Shown here piece after piece: positions 52,485 to 61,239 of a stretch of 64,000 bases of DNA. A model generated the notes under the pieces. It was not told where the DNA came from. It did no database searches and worked only from the letters and a program-made list of their open reading frames with translations. This DNA is from Streptomyces caniscabiei (lineage in GTDB: Bacteria; Actinomycetota; Actinomycetes; Streptomycetales; Streptomycetaceae): positions 310,001-374,000 of the forward strand of contig NZ_JABXWI010000006.1 in NCBI RefSeq assembly GCF_014930365.1, written 5' to 3'. How positions within the stretch are numbered: the first letter of the stretch is position 1; the number at the start of each line of letters is the position of its first letter. The position numbers and the translations under genes are program-made.

Positions 52485-52679
52485 GTGGCACTCTCGATTT
52501 CGGCGGTGGTGCTGCTGGCGATCATCGTCTTCATCCTGATCAAGAAGTCAGGGCTGAAGGCACCACACGCGATCATCTGCATCCTGCTCGGGTTCTATCT
52601 CGCCTCCTCGACCATCGCGCCGACGATCAGCGAGCTGACGACCAACATCGCGGGCATGATCGGCAGTATCAAGTTCTGA
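52485..52679 (+). CDS. Small two-helix membrane protein, 64 aa
   Basis: GTG at 52485 is preceded at 6 bases by GGAGGTGA, an almost perfect Shine-Dalgarno, so translation is likely efficient. The first helix is about residues 4-20 (I-S-A-V-V-L-L-A-I-I-V-F-I-L-I), a short K-K-S-G-L-K loop follows, and the second helix is about 27-44. The C-terminus is polar. Function is unknown. Confidence 0.8.
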   Translation: MALSISAVVLLAIIVFILIKKSGLKAPHAIICILLGFYLASSTIAPTISELTTNIAGMIGSIKF

Positions 52680-52806
52680 CACCTCCGGCCGCCGGGGGCC
52701 TCTCCCAGGGCCCGTCCCACCGGGCCCGCGACCCCCGCGGCCGACTGTTCCCGTGAATGACCATGCCCGGCACGGGCGCGGACCGGGGGCCTCGTAGGGT
52801 GGCCCC

Positions 52807-53796
52807 ATGACGGATCTGCCCTCTCCCGGCCTCGGGCCGGGGGGACCCCCATCTAGCGTCGCTCGCCGACTGCTCCTGGTGCACGCGCACCCGGACGACG
52901 AGTCGATCAACAACGGCGCGACCATGGCCAGATACGCGGCCGAGGGAGCGCGGGTGACGCTGGTGACCTGCACCCTCGGTGAGGAGGGCGAGGTCATCCC
53001 GCCCGGCCTCGCCCATCTCGCGCCCGACCGCGACGACATCCTCGGCCCGCACCGGGTGGAGGAGCTGGCCGCGGCCATGAAGAAGCTCGGCGTCACCGAC
53101 CACCGCTTCCTCGGCGGCCCCGGCCGCTACCGCGACTCCGGGATGATGGGCGTCGAACAGAACGAACGGCCCGGCGCCTTCTGGTCCGCCGACGTCGACG
53201 AGGCCGCCGCCCAGCTGGTCGAGGTGATCCGCGAGGTGCGCCCCCAGGTCCTCGTCACCTACGACCCGAACGGCGGCTACGGCCACCCCGACCACATCCA
53301 GGCCCACCGCGTCGCCATGCGCGCCGCCGACCTGACCGCCGACCCGGACTTCCGCCCCGACCTGGGCGAGCCCTGGGAGATCGCCAAGGTCTACTGGAAC
53401 CGGGTGCCGCGCGGGGTGCTCCTGGAGGGCTTCGGCCGGCTCCTCCGCGAGCTCGCCGAGCCCGGACGGCTGCCGTTCGAGCGGGCCGCGAGCGTGACCG
53501 ACGTGCCCGGAGTGGTCGACGACCACATCGTCACCACCGAGATCGACGGCACCGGCTTCGCGGCAGCGAAGGCCGCCGCGATGCGCGCGCACGCCACCCA
53601 GATCGAGGTCGCCGAGCCGTACTTCGTCCTCTCCAACGGGCTGGCCCAGCCGCTCCTGACCACCGAGTACTACGAGTTGGTGCGGGGCAGACGCGAAGGA
53701 GGGGGCCGGGAGCGCGACTTGTTCGAGGGGATTCCCGGTTTTTCTTTCGAGGATCGGCAGACTTTCGGGGAACAGCAGAACGGAACGGCCCTGTGA
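52807..53796 (+). CDS. mshB: Mycothiol biosynthesis deacetylase MshB, 329 aa
   Basis: MshB removes the acetyl group from N-acetyl-glucosaminyl-inositol, a step in making mycothiol, the main thiol of actinobacteria. The zinc site is L-L-V-H-A-H-P-D-D-E near residue 27 with a second part G-H-P-D-H-I near 159. Sequence and length fit MshB rather than a smaller LmbE-type enzyme. ATG is at 52807. A small DUF6113 gene follows after 64 bases. Confidence 0.9.
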   Translation: MTDLPSPGLGPGGPPSSVARRLLLVHAHPDDESINNGATMARYAAEGARVTLVTCTLGEEGEVIPPGLAHLAPDRDDILGPHRVEELAAAMKKLGVTDHRFLGGPGRYRDSGMMGVEQNERPGAFWSADVDEAAAQLVEVIREVRPQVLVTYDPNGGYGHPDHIQAHRVAMRAADLTADPDFRPDLGEPWEIAKVYWNRVPRGVLLEGFGRLLRELAEPGRLPFERAASVTDVPGVVDDHIVTTEIDGTGFAAAKAAAMRAHATQIEVAEPYFVLSNGLAQPLLTTEYYELVRGRREGGGRERDLFEGIPGFSFEDRQTFGEQQNGTAL

Positions 53797-53860
53797 TGCG
53801 TACGCATGGGTATGACACACCAGTGGCGCGGGCGCACGGCCGCCGAGAGGCGGGCCGGCG

Positions 53861-54292
53861 ATGACCGCGAAGGACCGGCCGACGGGCGGGCAAGGCGGTG
53901 CGCTCGCCCAGCCGTTGACGTTTCCCCCGCTGGGCCGGGCCGCCGCGCACCTGGGACTCTTCGTGCTGGGCGCCGTGATCGGCCTGGCCGGCGGGCTGAT
54001 CCAAGCGGCCTGGTTCCCCGGTGGGTTGCTGCTCGCGCTGCTCGGCGCGGCCGGGCTGTTCCTGGGCGGCGCCCGGGCGACGGGCGGCCGGGCCGGGGCC
54101 GTTGCGCCGGCCGCCGGCTGGATGATCTCCGTCGTCCTGCTGACGTCCACCCGGCCGGAGGGGGACTTCCTGTTCGGCGCGGGAGCGGGCTCGTACCTGT
54201 TCCTGCTCGGCGGCATGGCTGTGGCTGTGATGTGCGCCACCCTTGTGCGGGGGCGGCAACCGACCGGGTCCGACGCCCGACTTGGGAAGTGA
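53861..54292 (+). CDS. DUF6113-like membrane protein, 143 aa
   Basis: Four hydrophobic segments are visible (L-F-V-L-G-A-V-I-G-L-A-G-G, L-L-L-A-L-L-G-A-A-G-L-F-L-G, A-A-G-W-M-I-S-V-V-L-L, L-F-L-L-G-G-M-A-V-A-V). The pattern matches a small actinobacterial membrane protein often found next to mshB. No enzymatic motif is seen. Confidence 0.75.
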   Translation: MTAKDRPTGGQGGALAQPLTFPPLGRAAAHLGLFVLGAVIGLAGGLIQAAWFPGGLLLALLGAAGLFLGGARATGGRAGAVAPAAGWMISVVLLTSTRPEGDFLFGAGAGSYLFLLGGMAVAVMCATLVRGRQPTGSDARLGK

Positions 54293-54452
54293 CGTACTAC
54301 TTCGCCGTAGCGCGCGGGTGCGGGTCCCGTGTGGGTTTCCCACGCGGTCGTGGGATACGCGCCGGAAGTGGCCAGTATGGTGGTGCGCGCCGCCGAGCTG
54401 CCCGCTGAGTTGAGGTCGTGACGGGCGGCGGAGCAAACCGGGAGAACCTGCC

Positions 54453-56594
54453 TTGAGTCGTGAAACTGACACTTCGTCCTCCGGGGCCAATGGGCGCGGC
54501 AGCACCGCGTACCCGTCGGGGACACCGCCGTACGGCACGCCCATGGCCACCGAGGCCGGTGCCGAGGCGGCCAGGTCGGCCGCCGGCGAGCGGCCGGACG
54601 GACCCAAGACCGAGACCACGCTGACGACGCGGGTCCGGATCAACATCCCCGGCTCGCGTCCCATCCCGCCGGTCGTCGTCCGCAAGCCGGTCGCCGACGG
54701 CGAGGGCACCGCGGACGACGGCGGGTCGGAGTCGGAGACCACCGGCACCACGGCCATGCCCGTGTTCACGGACACCCCGCCGCCCGCGCCGGAGCCGGCC
54801 GCACCCGCCGACGACAAGCCGGCCAGCGACTGGTTCGCGCCCCGCAAGGGCGCGACCCCCGCCAGGGGCACGAACACCGGCGGCAGCAACGGCGCCGGGT
54901 TCCCCGCCGGCTCGATCGGTGGTCCCGGTGCCGGTGCCCCCGGCACGGGTGCCCGCCCCGGCGGTGCGGGCGGTCCCGGCCCGATGGCCGGCGGCCCCGG
55001 CGCACAGCCCGGCGGCCCGCGCCCCGGCGCGGGCAACGGCTCCCGGCCCGGCGGCGCGAAGGGTGCCGGGCTGCCCGGCGCCACCGGCGGTCAGCCGGTC
55101 GCTCCCGGCCACGGCGGCGGCACCGGCTCCTTCGACGTCTCGGCCGCGCTGGCCGGCACCAAGCCCGAGCGCGACGACCTGCCGTACTTCTCCGACAACG
55201 GCGGCGGCCGCCCCGGCGGCCCGGCCGGCCCCACCGGCGGCCCCGTCACCGGCGACAGCCCGCTCGGCCCGCCGCCCGGCCAGGGCGGCCCCGGTGGCCA
55301 CGGCTACCAGGGCAACCCCTTCGCCCCCGACGCCGACTTCTCCGCGCCCGGTGCCTACGCCCGCCCCGGGGGCGGCATCAGCGACGACACCGCGGTCCTC
55401 ACCCCGCAGCGGCCCGCCCCCGAACCGGGCACCCCGGGCTACGGCGGCCCCGGCCCCCTCGTCGACAACCCCTCCGGGCACACCCTGACCAGCGGCATCC
55501 CGGTCGTGCCCCCCGGCACCCAGGGCCCGCCGTTCGGCGCGGGCGGCCCCGACGGCGCCGTGCAGCACACCCCGCCGAAGCTGCCCGACCCCGGCCCGCA
55601 GCAGAAGTCCGGCCCGGCGAAGAACACCAAGTCCGCCAAGCCGGCCAAGAAGAAGGGCCGCAGCAAGCTCGGCCTGCTCGTCGGCGGAGTGATCGTCCTC
55701 GGCGGCGGTGTCTACGGCGCCGGTCTGCTGATGAACCACTCGGACGTCCCCAAGGGCACCACCGTCCTCGGCGTCGACATCGGCGGCGGCACCCGCGACG
55801 AGGCCGTCAACAAGCTCGACGCGGCCTTCGGCAAGAGCACGAGCGAGGCGCTGAAGCTCACGGTCGACGGCGAGACCGTCTCCCTCAAGCCCGACCAGGC
55901 CGGACTCCAGTTCGACAAGCAGGCCACGGTCAGCGCCGCCGCCGTCAGCGACTACAACCCGGTCTCGGTGATCGGCGCGCTCTTCGGCCAGGAGCGCGTG
56001 GTCGATCCCGTCATGCCCGTCGACGAGGAGAAGCTCAGGGCCGCCCTCCAGCGCGCCGCCGGCGGCTCCGGAACGGCGAGCGACGGCACCGTCAAGTACG
56101 AGGCCGGCAAGGCCGTCGCCGTCTACGGCAAGGCCGGCAAGGGCATCGCGGTCGACGAGTCCACCGAAGCCGTCGAGGAGGCCTACCGCGCCCAGGTGGA
56201 GACCGGAGAGGCCGCGCCGGTGCAGCTGCCGACGACCACCAAGGAGCCGTCGGTCGACAAGGCCGAGGTCGACCGGTTCATGAAGGAGTTCGCGGAGCCG
56301 GCGATGTCGGCCCCCGTGACGGTCCAGACGGACGCCGCCCACAGCGTCCTGCTGAGCCCCCAGAACTCCCTCTGGAAATTCCTCACCGTCAAGGCCGTCG
56401 ACGGCAAGCTGGTCGACTCCTACGACGAGAAGGCCCTCAAGGAGCTCTACGGCGGCACCTTCGACGGGGTCCTCATCACCCGCGGCAACGGCGAGAAGAC
56501 CCCGGTCACCGTCCAGGACGTCTACGGCGCCCTCCGCCAGGCCCTGAAGAGCACCACCGAGCGCACGGCGGTCATCGAGACGGACCCCAGCTAG
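54453..56594 (+). CDS. Large membrane protein with disordered N-terminus and peptidoglycan-binding-type domain, 713 aa
   Basis: The TTG at 54453 has GGGAG about 10 bases upstream, and no better start is seen. About 390 residues are disordered and rich in Gly, Pro and Thr, with many P-G-G and G-G-P repeats. A basic patch (K-S-A-K-P-A-K-K-K-G-R-S-K) leads to one membrane helix (L-G-L-L-V-G-G-V-I-V-L-G-G-G). The outside part carries a T-T-V-L-G-V-D-I-G-G-G start typical of the VanW-associated peptidoglycan-binding domain PF12229, with a second similar stretch further on. No VanW domain follows. It probably links the membrane to the cell wall. Confidence 0.75.
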   Translation: MSRETDTSSSGANGRGSTAYPSGTPPYGTPMATEAGAEAARSAAGERPDGPKTETTLTTRVRINIPGSRPIPPVVVRKPVADGEGTADDGGSESETTGTTAMPVFTDTPPPAPEPAAPADDKPASDWFAPRKGATPARGTNTGGSNGAGFPAGSIGGPGAGAPGTGARPGGAGGPGPMAGGPGAQPGGPRPGAGNGSRPGGAKGAGLPGATGGQPVAPGHGGGTGSFDVSAALAGTKPERDDLPYFSDNGGGRPGGPAGPTGGPVTGDSPLGPPPGQGGPGGHGYQGNPFAPDADFSAPGAYARPGGGISDDTAVLTPQRPAPEPGTPGYGGPGPLVDNPSGHTLTSGIPVVPPGTQGPPFGAGGPDGAVQHTPPKLPDPGPQQKSGPAKNTKSAKPAKKKGRSKLGLLVGGVIVLGGGVYGAGLLMNHSDVPKGTTVLGVDIGGGTRDEAVNKLDAAFGKSTSEALKLTVDGETVSLKPDQAGLQFDKQATVSAAAVSDYNPVSVIGALFGQERVVDPVMPVDEEKLRAALQRAAGGSGTASDGTVKYEAGKAVAVYGKAGKGIAVDESTEAVEEAYRAQVETGEAAPVQLPTTTKEPSVDKAEVDRFMKEFAEPAMSAPVTVQTDAAHSVLLSPQNSLWKFLTVKAVDGKLVDSYDEKALKELYGGTFDGVLITRGNGEKTPVTVQDVYGALRQALKSTTERTAVIETDPS

Positions 56595-56633
56595 CGGCAC
56601 CCGGCGAACGCCGGTGAGCGGATCGCACGGCAC

Positions 56634-56673
56634 GACGAGGGGGCACCTGGTACATCCCGGGTGCCCCCTCGTC
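56634..56673 (+). terminator. Hairpin after the large membrane protein gene
   Basis: Arms 56634-56647 and 56660-56673 form a perfect 14-bp stem with a 12-base loop, 39 bases past the stop. Confidence 0.78.
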
Positions 56674-56759
56674 ACTGTCGCGGGTATGACTTCCGTCATG
56701 CCGGGGTGTGGACCCCCGACACTGCCGCCCGCACCCCCCGCGCGCCCACGATGGTGCCC

Positions 56760-57704
56760 ATGACGACGACCACGACGACGACCACCGAGGCCGCCACCCG
56801 GCCCGCGGTGGTGGCGTTCGACCACGTGACGAAGGCGTACGGCGACGTGCGGGCCGTGGACGGCCTGACGCTCGCCCTGTACCCGGGGGAGACCGTGGCC
56901 CTGCTGGGCCCGAACGGCGCCGGCAAGTCCACCACCCTCGACCTGCTGCTCGGCCTCAGGAACCCCGACAGCGGCACGATCGACCTCTTCGGCACCGGCC
57001 CGCGCGAGGCGATCACCGCCGGACGCGTGGGCGCCATGCTGCAGAGCGGCGGCCTGATGGACGAGGTCACCGTCGCCGAACTGGTCCGGCTCGCCTGCGC
57101 CCTGCACCCGAGGCCGTACCCGGTCTCCGAGGTGCTCGCCCGCGCCGGCGTCACCCAGATCGCCGACCGCAAGGTCCACAAGCTCTCCGGCGGCCAGGTC
57201 CAGCGGGTCCGCTTCGCCCTCGCCACGGCAGGCGACAGCGACCTGATCGTCCTGGACGAGCCCACCACCGGCATGGACGTCTCCGCCCGCCAGGCCTTCT
57301 GGGCCACCATGCGCGAACAGGCCGACCGGGGCCGCACCGTCCTCTTCGCCACCCACTACCTCGAAGAGGCCGACGCCATCGCCGACCGCGTGCTCGTCCT
57401 GCACCGGGGCCGCCTGCTCGCCGACGGCACGGCGGCTGAGATCAAGGCCAGGGCGGGCGCCCGCCGCATCACCTTCGACCTGCCCGACGGCCCGCCGGAC
57501 GAGCCGCGGCTGCGCGGCCTCCCCTTCCTGACCACGCTCGACGTGTCCGGCCGTACCGTGCGCATCCAGTCCTCCGACGCCGACGCGACCGTGCACGCCC
57601 TCTACGGACTCGGGGTGTACCCCCGCAATCTCGAGGTCACCGGCCTCGGACTGGAGCAGGCCTTCGTCGCGATCACCGCCGCCGAGGAGGCGATGTCGAA
57701 GTGA
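56760..57704 (+). CDS. ABC transporter ATP-binding protein, 314 aa
   Basis: An exporter-type ATPase: Walker A is G-P-N-G-A-G-K-S-T, the signature is L-S-G-G-Q-V-Q-R, and Walker B is L-I-V-L-D-E-P-T-T-G-M-D. The C-terminal extension is typical of multidrug or antibiotic exporter ATPases. An ATG at 56751 is an alternative start. Its stop overlaps the next gene by 4 bases (GTGA). Confidence 0.92.
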   Translation: MTTTTTTTTEAATRPAVVAFDHVTKAYGDVRAVDGLTLALYPGETVALLGPNGAGKSTTLDLLLGLRNPDSGTIDLFGTGPREAITAGRVGAMLQSGGLMDEVTVAELVRLACALHPRPYPVSEVLARAGVTQIADRKVHKLSGGQVQRVRFALATAGDSDLIVLDEPTTGMDVSARQAFWATMREQADRGRTVLFATHYLEEADAIADRVLVLHRGRLLADGTAAEIKARAGARRITFDLPDGPPDEPRLRGLPFLTTLDVSGRTVRIQSSDADATVHALYGLGVYPRNLEVTGLGLEQAFVAITAAEEAMSK

Positions 57705-58441
57705 ACAGCCTCATCAAGCTGGAACTCGCCCGCGCCCTGCGCAACCGCAAGTCCATGTTCTTCACGGTGCTCTACCCGTCGCTGCTGTTCCTGCTCATCG
57801 CGGGCAGCGCGAGCGGCACGGACGAGCTGGGCGACACCGGTCTGACCCTGCCGACGTACATGATGGTCTCCATGGCCTCCTTCGGCGCCCTGACGGCCGT
57901 CCTGATGGGCAACAGCGAACGCATCGCCAAGGAACGCGAGAGCGGCTGGGTACGGCAGCTGCGGCTCACCACGCTGCCGGGGCGCGGCTACGTCCTCGCG
58001 AAGACCGCGAGCGCGGCCGTGGTCAGCCTGCCGGCCATCGTGGTCGTCTTCGTGGTGGCCGCCGTCGTGAAGGACGTACGCCTGGACGCCTGGCAGTGGC
58101 TCGCCCTGACCGGCGCGATCTGGGCCGGCAGCCTCGTCTTCGCCGCGCTCGGCGTCGCCCTCGGCTACCTCGCCTCCGGCGACGCGGTCCGCCCCATCAC
58201 GATGATCGTCTACTTCGGCCTGTCGATGCTCGGCGGTCTGTGGATGCCGACGACCACGTTCCCCGACTGGCTCCAGTCCGTCGCCAGGTGGGTGCCCACG
58301 CACGCGTACGCCGCCCTGGGGCAGGCCATCGAACAGAGTCAGGCACCGCACACCCGGGATCTCGTCATCCTGGCCGTCTCCTTCGCCCTGTTCGCGGGCG
58401 GCGCGGCCTGGCTCTACCGGAAGGACACGCTGAAGGCGTGA
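57701..58441 (+). CDS. ABC-2 type membrane exporter, 246 aa
   Basis: Six hydrophobic segments follow L-E-L-A-R-A-L-R-N-R-K-S-M-F-F, the usual ABC-2 start, and the end has L-W-M-P-T-T-T-F-P-D-W-L. It forms the pore for the ATPase encoded upstream. Start and stop overlap neighbours by GTGA on both sides, so the four genes 56760-60224 are one translation-coupled operon. Substrate is unknown. Confidence 0.9.
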   Translation: MNSLIKLELARALRNRKSMFFTVLYPSLLFLLIAGSASGTDELGDTGLTLPTYMMVSMASFGALTAVLMGNSERIAKERESGWVRQLRLTTLPGRGYVLAKTASAAVVSLPAIVVVFVVAAVVKDVRLDAWQWLALTGAIWAGSLVFAALGVALGYLASGDAVRPITMIVYFGLSMLGGLWMPTTTFPDWLQSVARWVPTHAYAALGQAIEQSQAPHTRDLVILAVSFALFAGGAAWLYRKDTLKA

Positions 58442-59613
58442 GCGGCGTCCCCCTCGGGCAGCGCCCGCAGAACCGCAGGCAGAGGGCGATCAAGTTCCTC
58501 TGGACCGGGATCTGGCTCGCCTATCTGAGCGCCCCCGTCAGCGACCTGCTGCACGGGGGCCACAGCGACGGCGTCGTCGTCCTCGGCTGGATCGGCCTGG
58601 TGGCCTTCGTCGCCTGGTACTTCGTGCTGATCTTCCGCACCGGCCGCCGCGACACCACCCCCATGGTGCTCGGCGCGCTCGCCGTCCTCGCCGCCCAGTC
58701 CGTCGTGCTCGCGCTCTCCCTCGGCCGCGAGTGGCTCGTCCTCTTCGTCTACGTGTCGGTCGCCTCCGGCGCGGCCCTCCCGCCGCGGCTCGCCCGCTTC
58801 ACGGTCCCGGCGGTGTCGGCCCTGCTCACGGCTGCCGCCCTCGCCGTACCGGGCGGCGGGGCCTACCTCGCCTCGCTGCTCCTCCCGGCCCTCCTCGGCG
58901 GCTTCTCCATGACCGGTGTCCGCGAGCTCATCCGCACGACACAGGAACTGCGCGAGGCCAGGGCCACGGTCGCCCAGCTCGCCGCGAACGAGGAGCGCCT
59001 GCGTCTGGCCCGTGACCTGCACGACCTCCTCGGCCACTCGCTCTCCCTGATCACGCTCAAGAGCGAGCTGGCGGGCCGGATGCTCCCCGGCCGGCCCGAC
59101 CAGGCCGCCCAGCAGGTCGCCGACATCGAACAGGTCAGCCGCCAGGCCCTGGTCGACGTCCGGGAGGCCGTCACCGGCTACCGGCGCCCCCGCCTCGGCG
59201 CGGAACTCGCGGGCGCCCGGGACGCCTTGACGGCGGCCGGCATCACCCCCGAACTGCCCGCCGACCCCGACCTCAGCGACGTGCCCGAGGAGAGCGAGTC
59301 CGCCCTCGCCTGGGCCCTGCGCGAGTCCGTCACCAACGTCGTACGGCACAGCGGCGCCCACCGCTGCACGGTGGACCTCGTCCGCCGTCACACCCTCGAC
59401 GGGCCGGTGCTCGAACTGACCGTGGACGACGACGGACGCGGCGCTCCGGGCGGCACCCCCGGCGTAGGGACGGGCAGCGGCCTCGCGGGCCTCGCCGAAC
59501 GGCTCGACAAGGTGGGCGGCACCCTGGAGGCGGGCCGCTCCCGGCACGGTTTCCGCATGGTCGCCCGGGCCCCCGCCTCACCCTCCGGCCCGGACGTAGG
59601 ATCCGGCGCATGA
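58438..59613 (+). CDS. Sensor histidine kinase, DesK/NarX-like (HisKA_3), 391 aa
   Basis: About five membrane helices come first, then the dimerisation helix with R-D-L-H-D-L-L-G-H, where the first His is the phosphorylated residue, near residue 197. The ATPase part has E-S-V-T-N-V-V-R-H-S and D-D-D-G-R-G. It probably senses membrane state or a drug and controls the exporter encoded just upstream. GTG start, 4-base overlap with the exporter gene. Confidence 0.92.
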   Translation: MSGVPLGQRPQNRRQRAIKFLWTGIWLAYLSAPVSDLLHGGHSDGVVVLGWIGLVAFVAWYFVLIFRTGRRDTTPMVLGALAVLAAQSVVLALSLGREWLVLFVYVSVASGAALPPRLARFTVPAVSALLTAAALAVPGGGAYLASLLLPALLGGFSMTGVRELIRTTQELREARATVAQLAANEERLRLARDLHDLLGHSLSLITLKSELAGRMLPGRPDQAAQQVADIEQVSRQALVDVREAVTGYRRPRLGAELAGARDALTAAGITPELPADPDLSDVPEESESALAWALRESVTNVVRHSGAHRCTVDLVRRHTLDGPVLELTVDDDGRGAPGGTPGVGTGSGLAGLAERLDKVGGTLEAGRSRHGFRMVARAPASPSGPDVGSGA

Positions 59614-60224
59614 CCCGCACGATCAAGGTCCTGCTCGCCGAGGACCAGTCCATGGTCCGCGAGGCCCTGGCCGCCCTGCTCGGCCTGGAGGACGACATCG
59701 AGGTCGTGGCCCAGGTCGCCCGCGGCGACGAGGTCCTGCCGGCCGCCCGCGCCCACGCCGTCGACGTGGCCCTCCTCGACATCGAGATGCCGGGCGCGAC
59801 GGGCATCGAGGCGGCCGCCGAGGTCCACCGGGCCCTCCCGGCGGTGAAACTGGTCGTCCTCACCACCTTCGGCCGCCCCGGCTACCTCCGCAGCGCCATG
59901 GAGGCCGGCGCCGACGCCTTCCTGGTCAAGGACGCCCCCGCCGCCCGACTCGCGGACGCGGTCCGCAGGGTCCTCGCGGGCGAGCGGGTCATCGACCCGA
60001 CGCTCGCGGCAGCGGCCCTGGCCGAGGGCGCGAACCCCCTGACCGACCGCGAACGCGAGGTGCTGCGCGCGGCGGCCGACGGCTCGACCAACGCGGAACT
60101 GGCCGAGGCCCTGCACCTCTCCCAGGGCACGATCCGCAACTACCTGTCGACGGCGATCCACAAACTGGCGGTGAGAAACAGGACGGAGGCGGTCAGAACG
60201 GCACGGGAGAAGGGCTGGTTGTAA
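59610..60224 (+). CDS. NarL/LuxR-type response regulator, 204 aa
   Basis: The receiver domain has acidic residues A-E-D-Q-S, the phospho-acceptor Asp in V-A-L-L-D-I-E-M-P (near residue 54) and Lys in L-V-K-D-A. The C-terminal helix-turn-helix is L-T-D-R-E-R-E-V-L and L-H-L-S-Q-G-T-I-R-N-Y. Its ATG overlaps the kinase stop (ATGA). It likely regulates this operon. Confidence 0.94.
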   Translation: MTRTIKVLLAEDQSMVREALAALLGLEDDIEVVAQVARGDEVLPAARAHAVDVALLDIEMPGATGIEAAAEVHRALPAVKLVVLTTFGRPGYLRSAMEAGADAFLVKDAPAARLADAVRRVLAGERVIDPTLAAAALAEGANPLTDREREVLRAAADGSTNAELAEALHLSQGTIRNYLSTAIHKLAVRNRTEAVRTAREKGWL

Positions 60225-60264
60225 CCGCCGACGGGCTGCGGAAGGGCCAGGGGCAGCCACCGCC

Positions 60265-60319
60265 AGGGGCGCGGGGAACAGCGCGACCAGCCACGACGCA
60301 CCCGCACCCGCCGGACAAC
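60265..60319. repeat. Half copy of the intergenic inverted repeat
   Basis: AGGGGCGCGGGGAACAGCGC and then GACCAGCC and CGCACCCGCACCCG match the right arm of the elements at 26.6 and 44.0 kb with a few changes. No left arm is present. It lies between converging genes. Confidence 0.7.
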
Positions 60320-60366
60320 AGCCGCCCCACGGCGAACACGCGCCCGCGAACCGCCGAACCGCACCC

Positions 60367-61239
60367 TCAGTTCAGCCGAGCCCGAGCCGCCTCCGCCTGC
60401 CTGCGCATCTTCTCCGCGGCCCCGGCATCCACCCCGGCCACGACCTCCGCGTACTCCTCCAACGCGGCGGCACCCCGCACGAACTCCCCCCGCTGCACCA
60501 GCAACCGCGCCCACTCGTACCGCAACCGCCCGGGATGCGAAGGCATCGCCAGCGACAACTCCAGCGCCCACAACGCCACATCCGTCCGCTCGGGCCGCGC
60601 CGCCGCCCAGGCCCGCACGTTGTTGAGGACCCGCACCACCACGTCGAGCGGATCGGCGGGAGTCAGCACCGAGGGGTCCAGCGGAGCCCCCGTCGCCCCG
60701 GCCACCAGCAACTCCGCGTCGCTCCCGCTCAGCACCCGCCCTCCGTCGAACGGATCGGCGAGGACCTGCTCCTCACGGGGCCCGAAGCCGACCACGAAGT
60801 GCCCCGGCAGCGCGACCCCGTACACCGGCGCACCCGCCCGCCGGGCCACCTCCATCCACACCACGGACAACAGGATCGGCAACCCCCGCCGCCGTTCGAG
60901 CACCTGGTGCAGCAGCGACGACTCCAGCCGCTGGTAGTCCCCGGCGGCCCCCCGGAACCCGTACCGCTCGCCGAGCAGTTCGGCCGCCGCGACCGCCCAC
61001 GCACGCGGCGTGCCGGGCCGGTACGGCATCAGCCCGGCCAGCCGGTCGAGCTCGATCTCGGCGGCGTCGACGCCCGCGTCGTCCAGCGCGCCGTCGCCCG
61101 CGGCCCCCACCAGCAGACACAGCAGCGCCAGGTCGGGCCGCTCGGCCCGCGCCTCCTGCGCGAACCGCCGCCGCACCTCGGCCGCCCGCTCCGGCTCGGG
61201 GGGAAACGGCGCCGGCACGGCGGGATGATGCCCGCTCAC
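60367..61239 (-). CDS. SirB1-like transglutaminase-fold protein, 290 aa
   Basis: Motifs R-R-R-G-L-P-I-L-L-S, G-V-A-L-P-G-H-F-V-V and D-P-F-D-G-G mark the SirB1 family. The C-terminal helices (A-L-W-A-L-E-L-S-L and following) look like tetratricopeptide repeats. Function is poorly known; some relatives are thought to bind or cleave peptides. GTG start overlaps the stop of the acetyltransferase gene (GTGA). Confidence 0.85.
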   Translation of the reverse strand: MSGHHPAVPAPFPPEPERAAEVRRRFAQEARAERPDLALLCLLVGAAGDGALDDAGVDAAEIELDRLAGLMPYRPGTPRAWAVAAAELLGERYGFRGAAGDYQRLESSLLHQVLERRRGLPILLSVVWMEVARRAGAPVYGVALPGHFVVGFGPREEQVLADPFDGGRVLSGSDAELLVAGATGAPLDPSVLTPADPLDVVVRVLNNVRAWAAARPERTDVALWALELSLAMPSHPGRLRYEWARLLVQRGEFVRGAAALEEYAEVVAGVDAGAAEKMRRQAEAARARLN

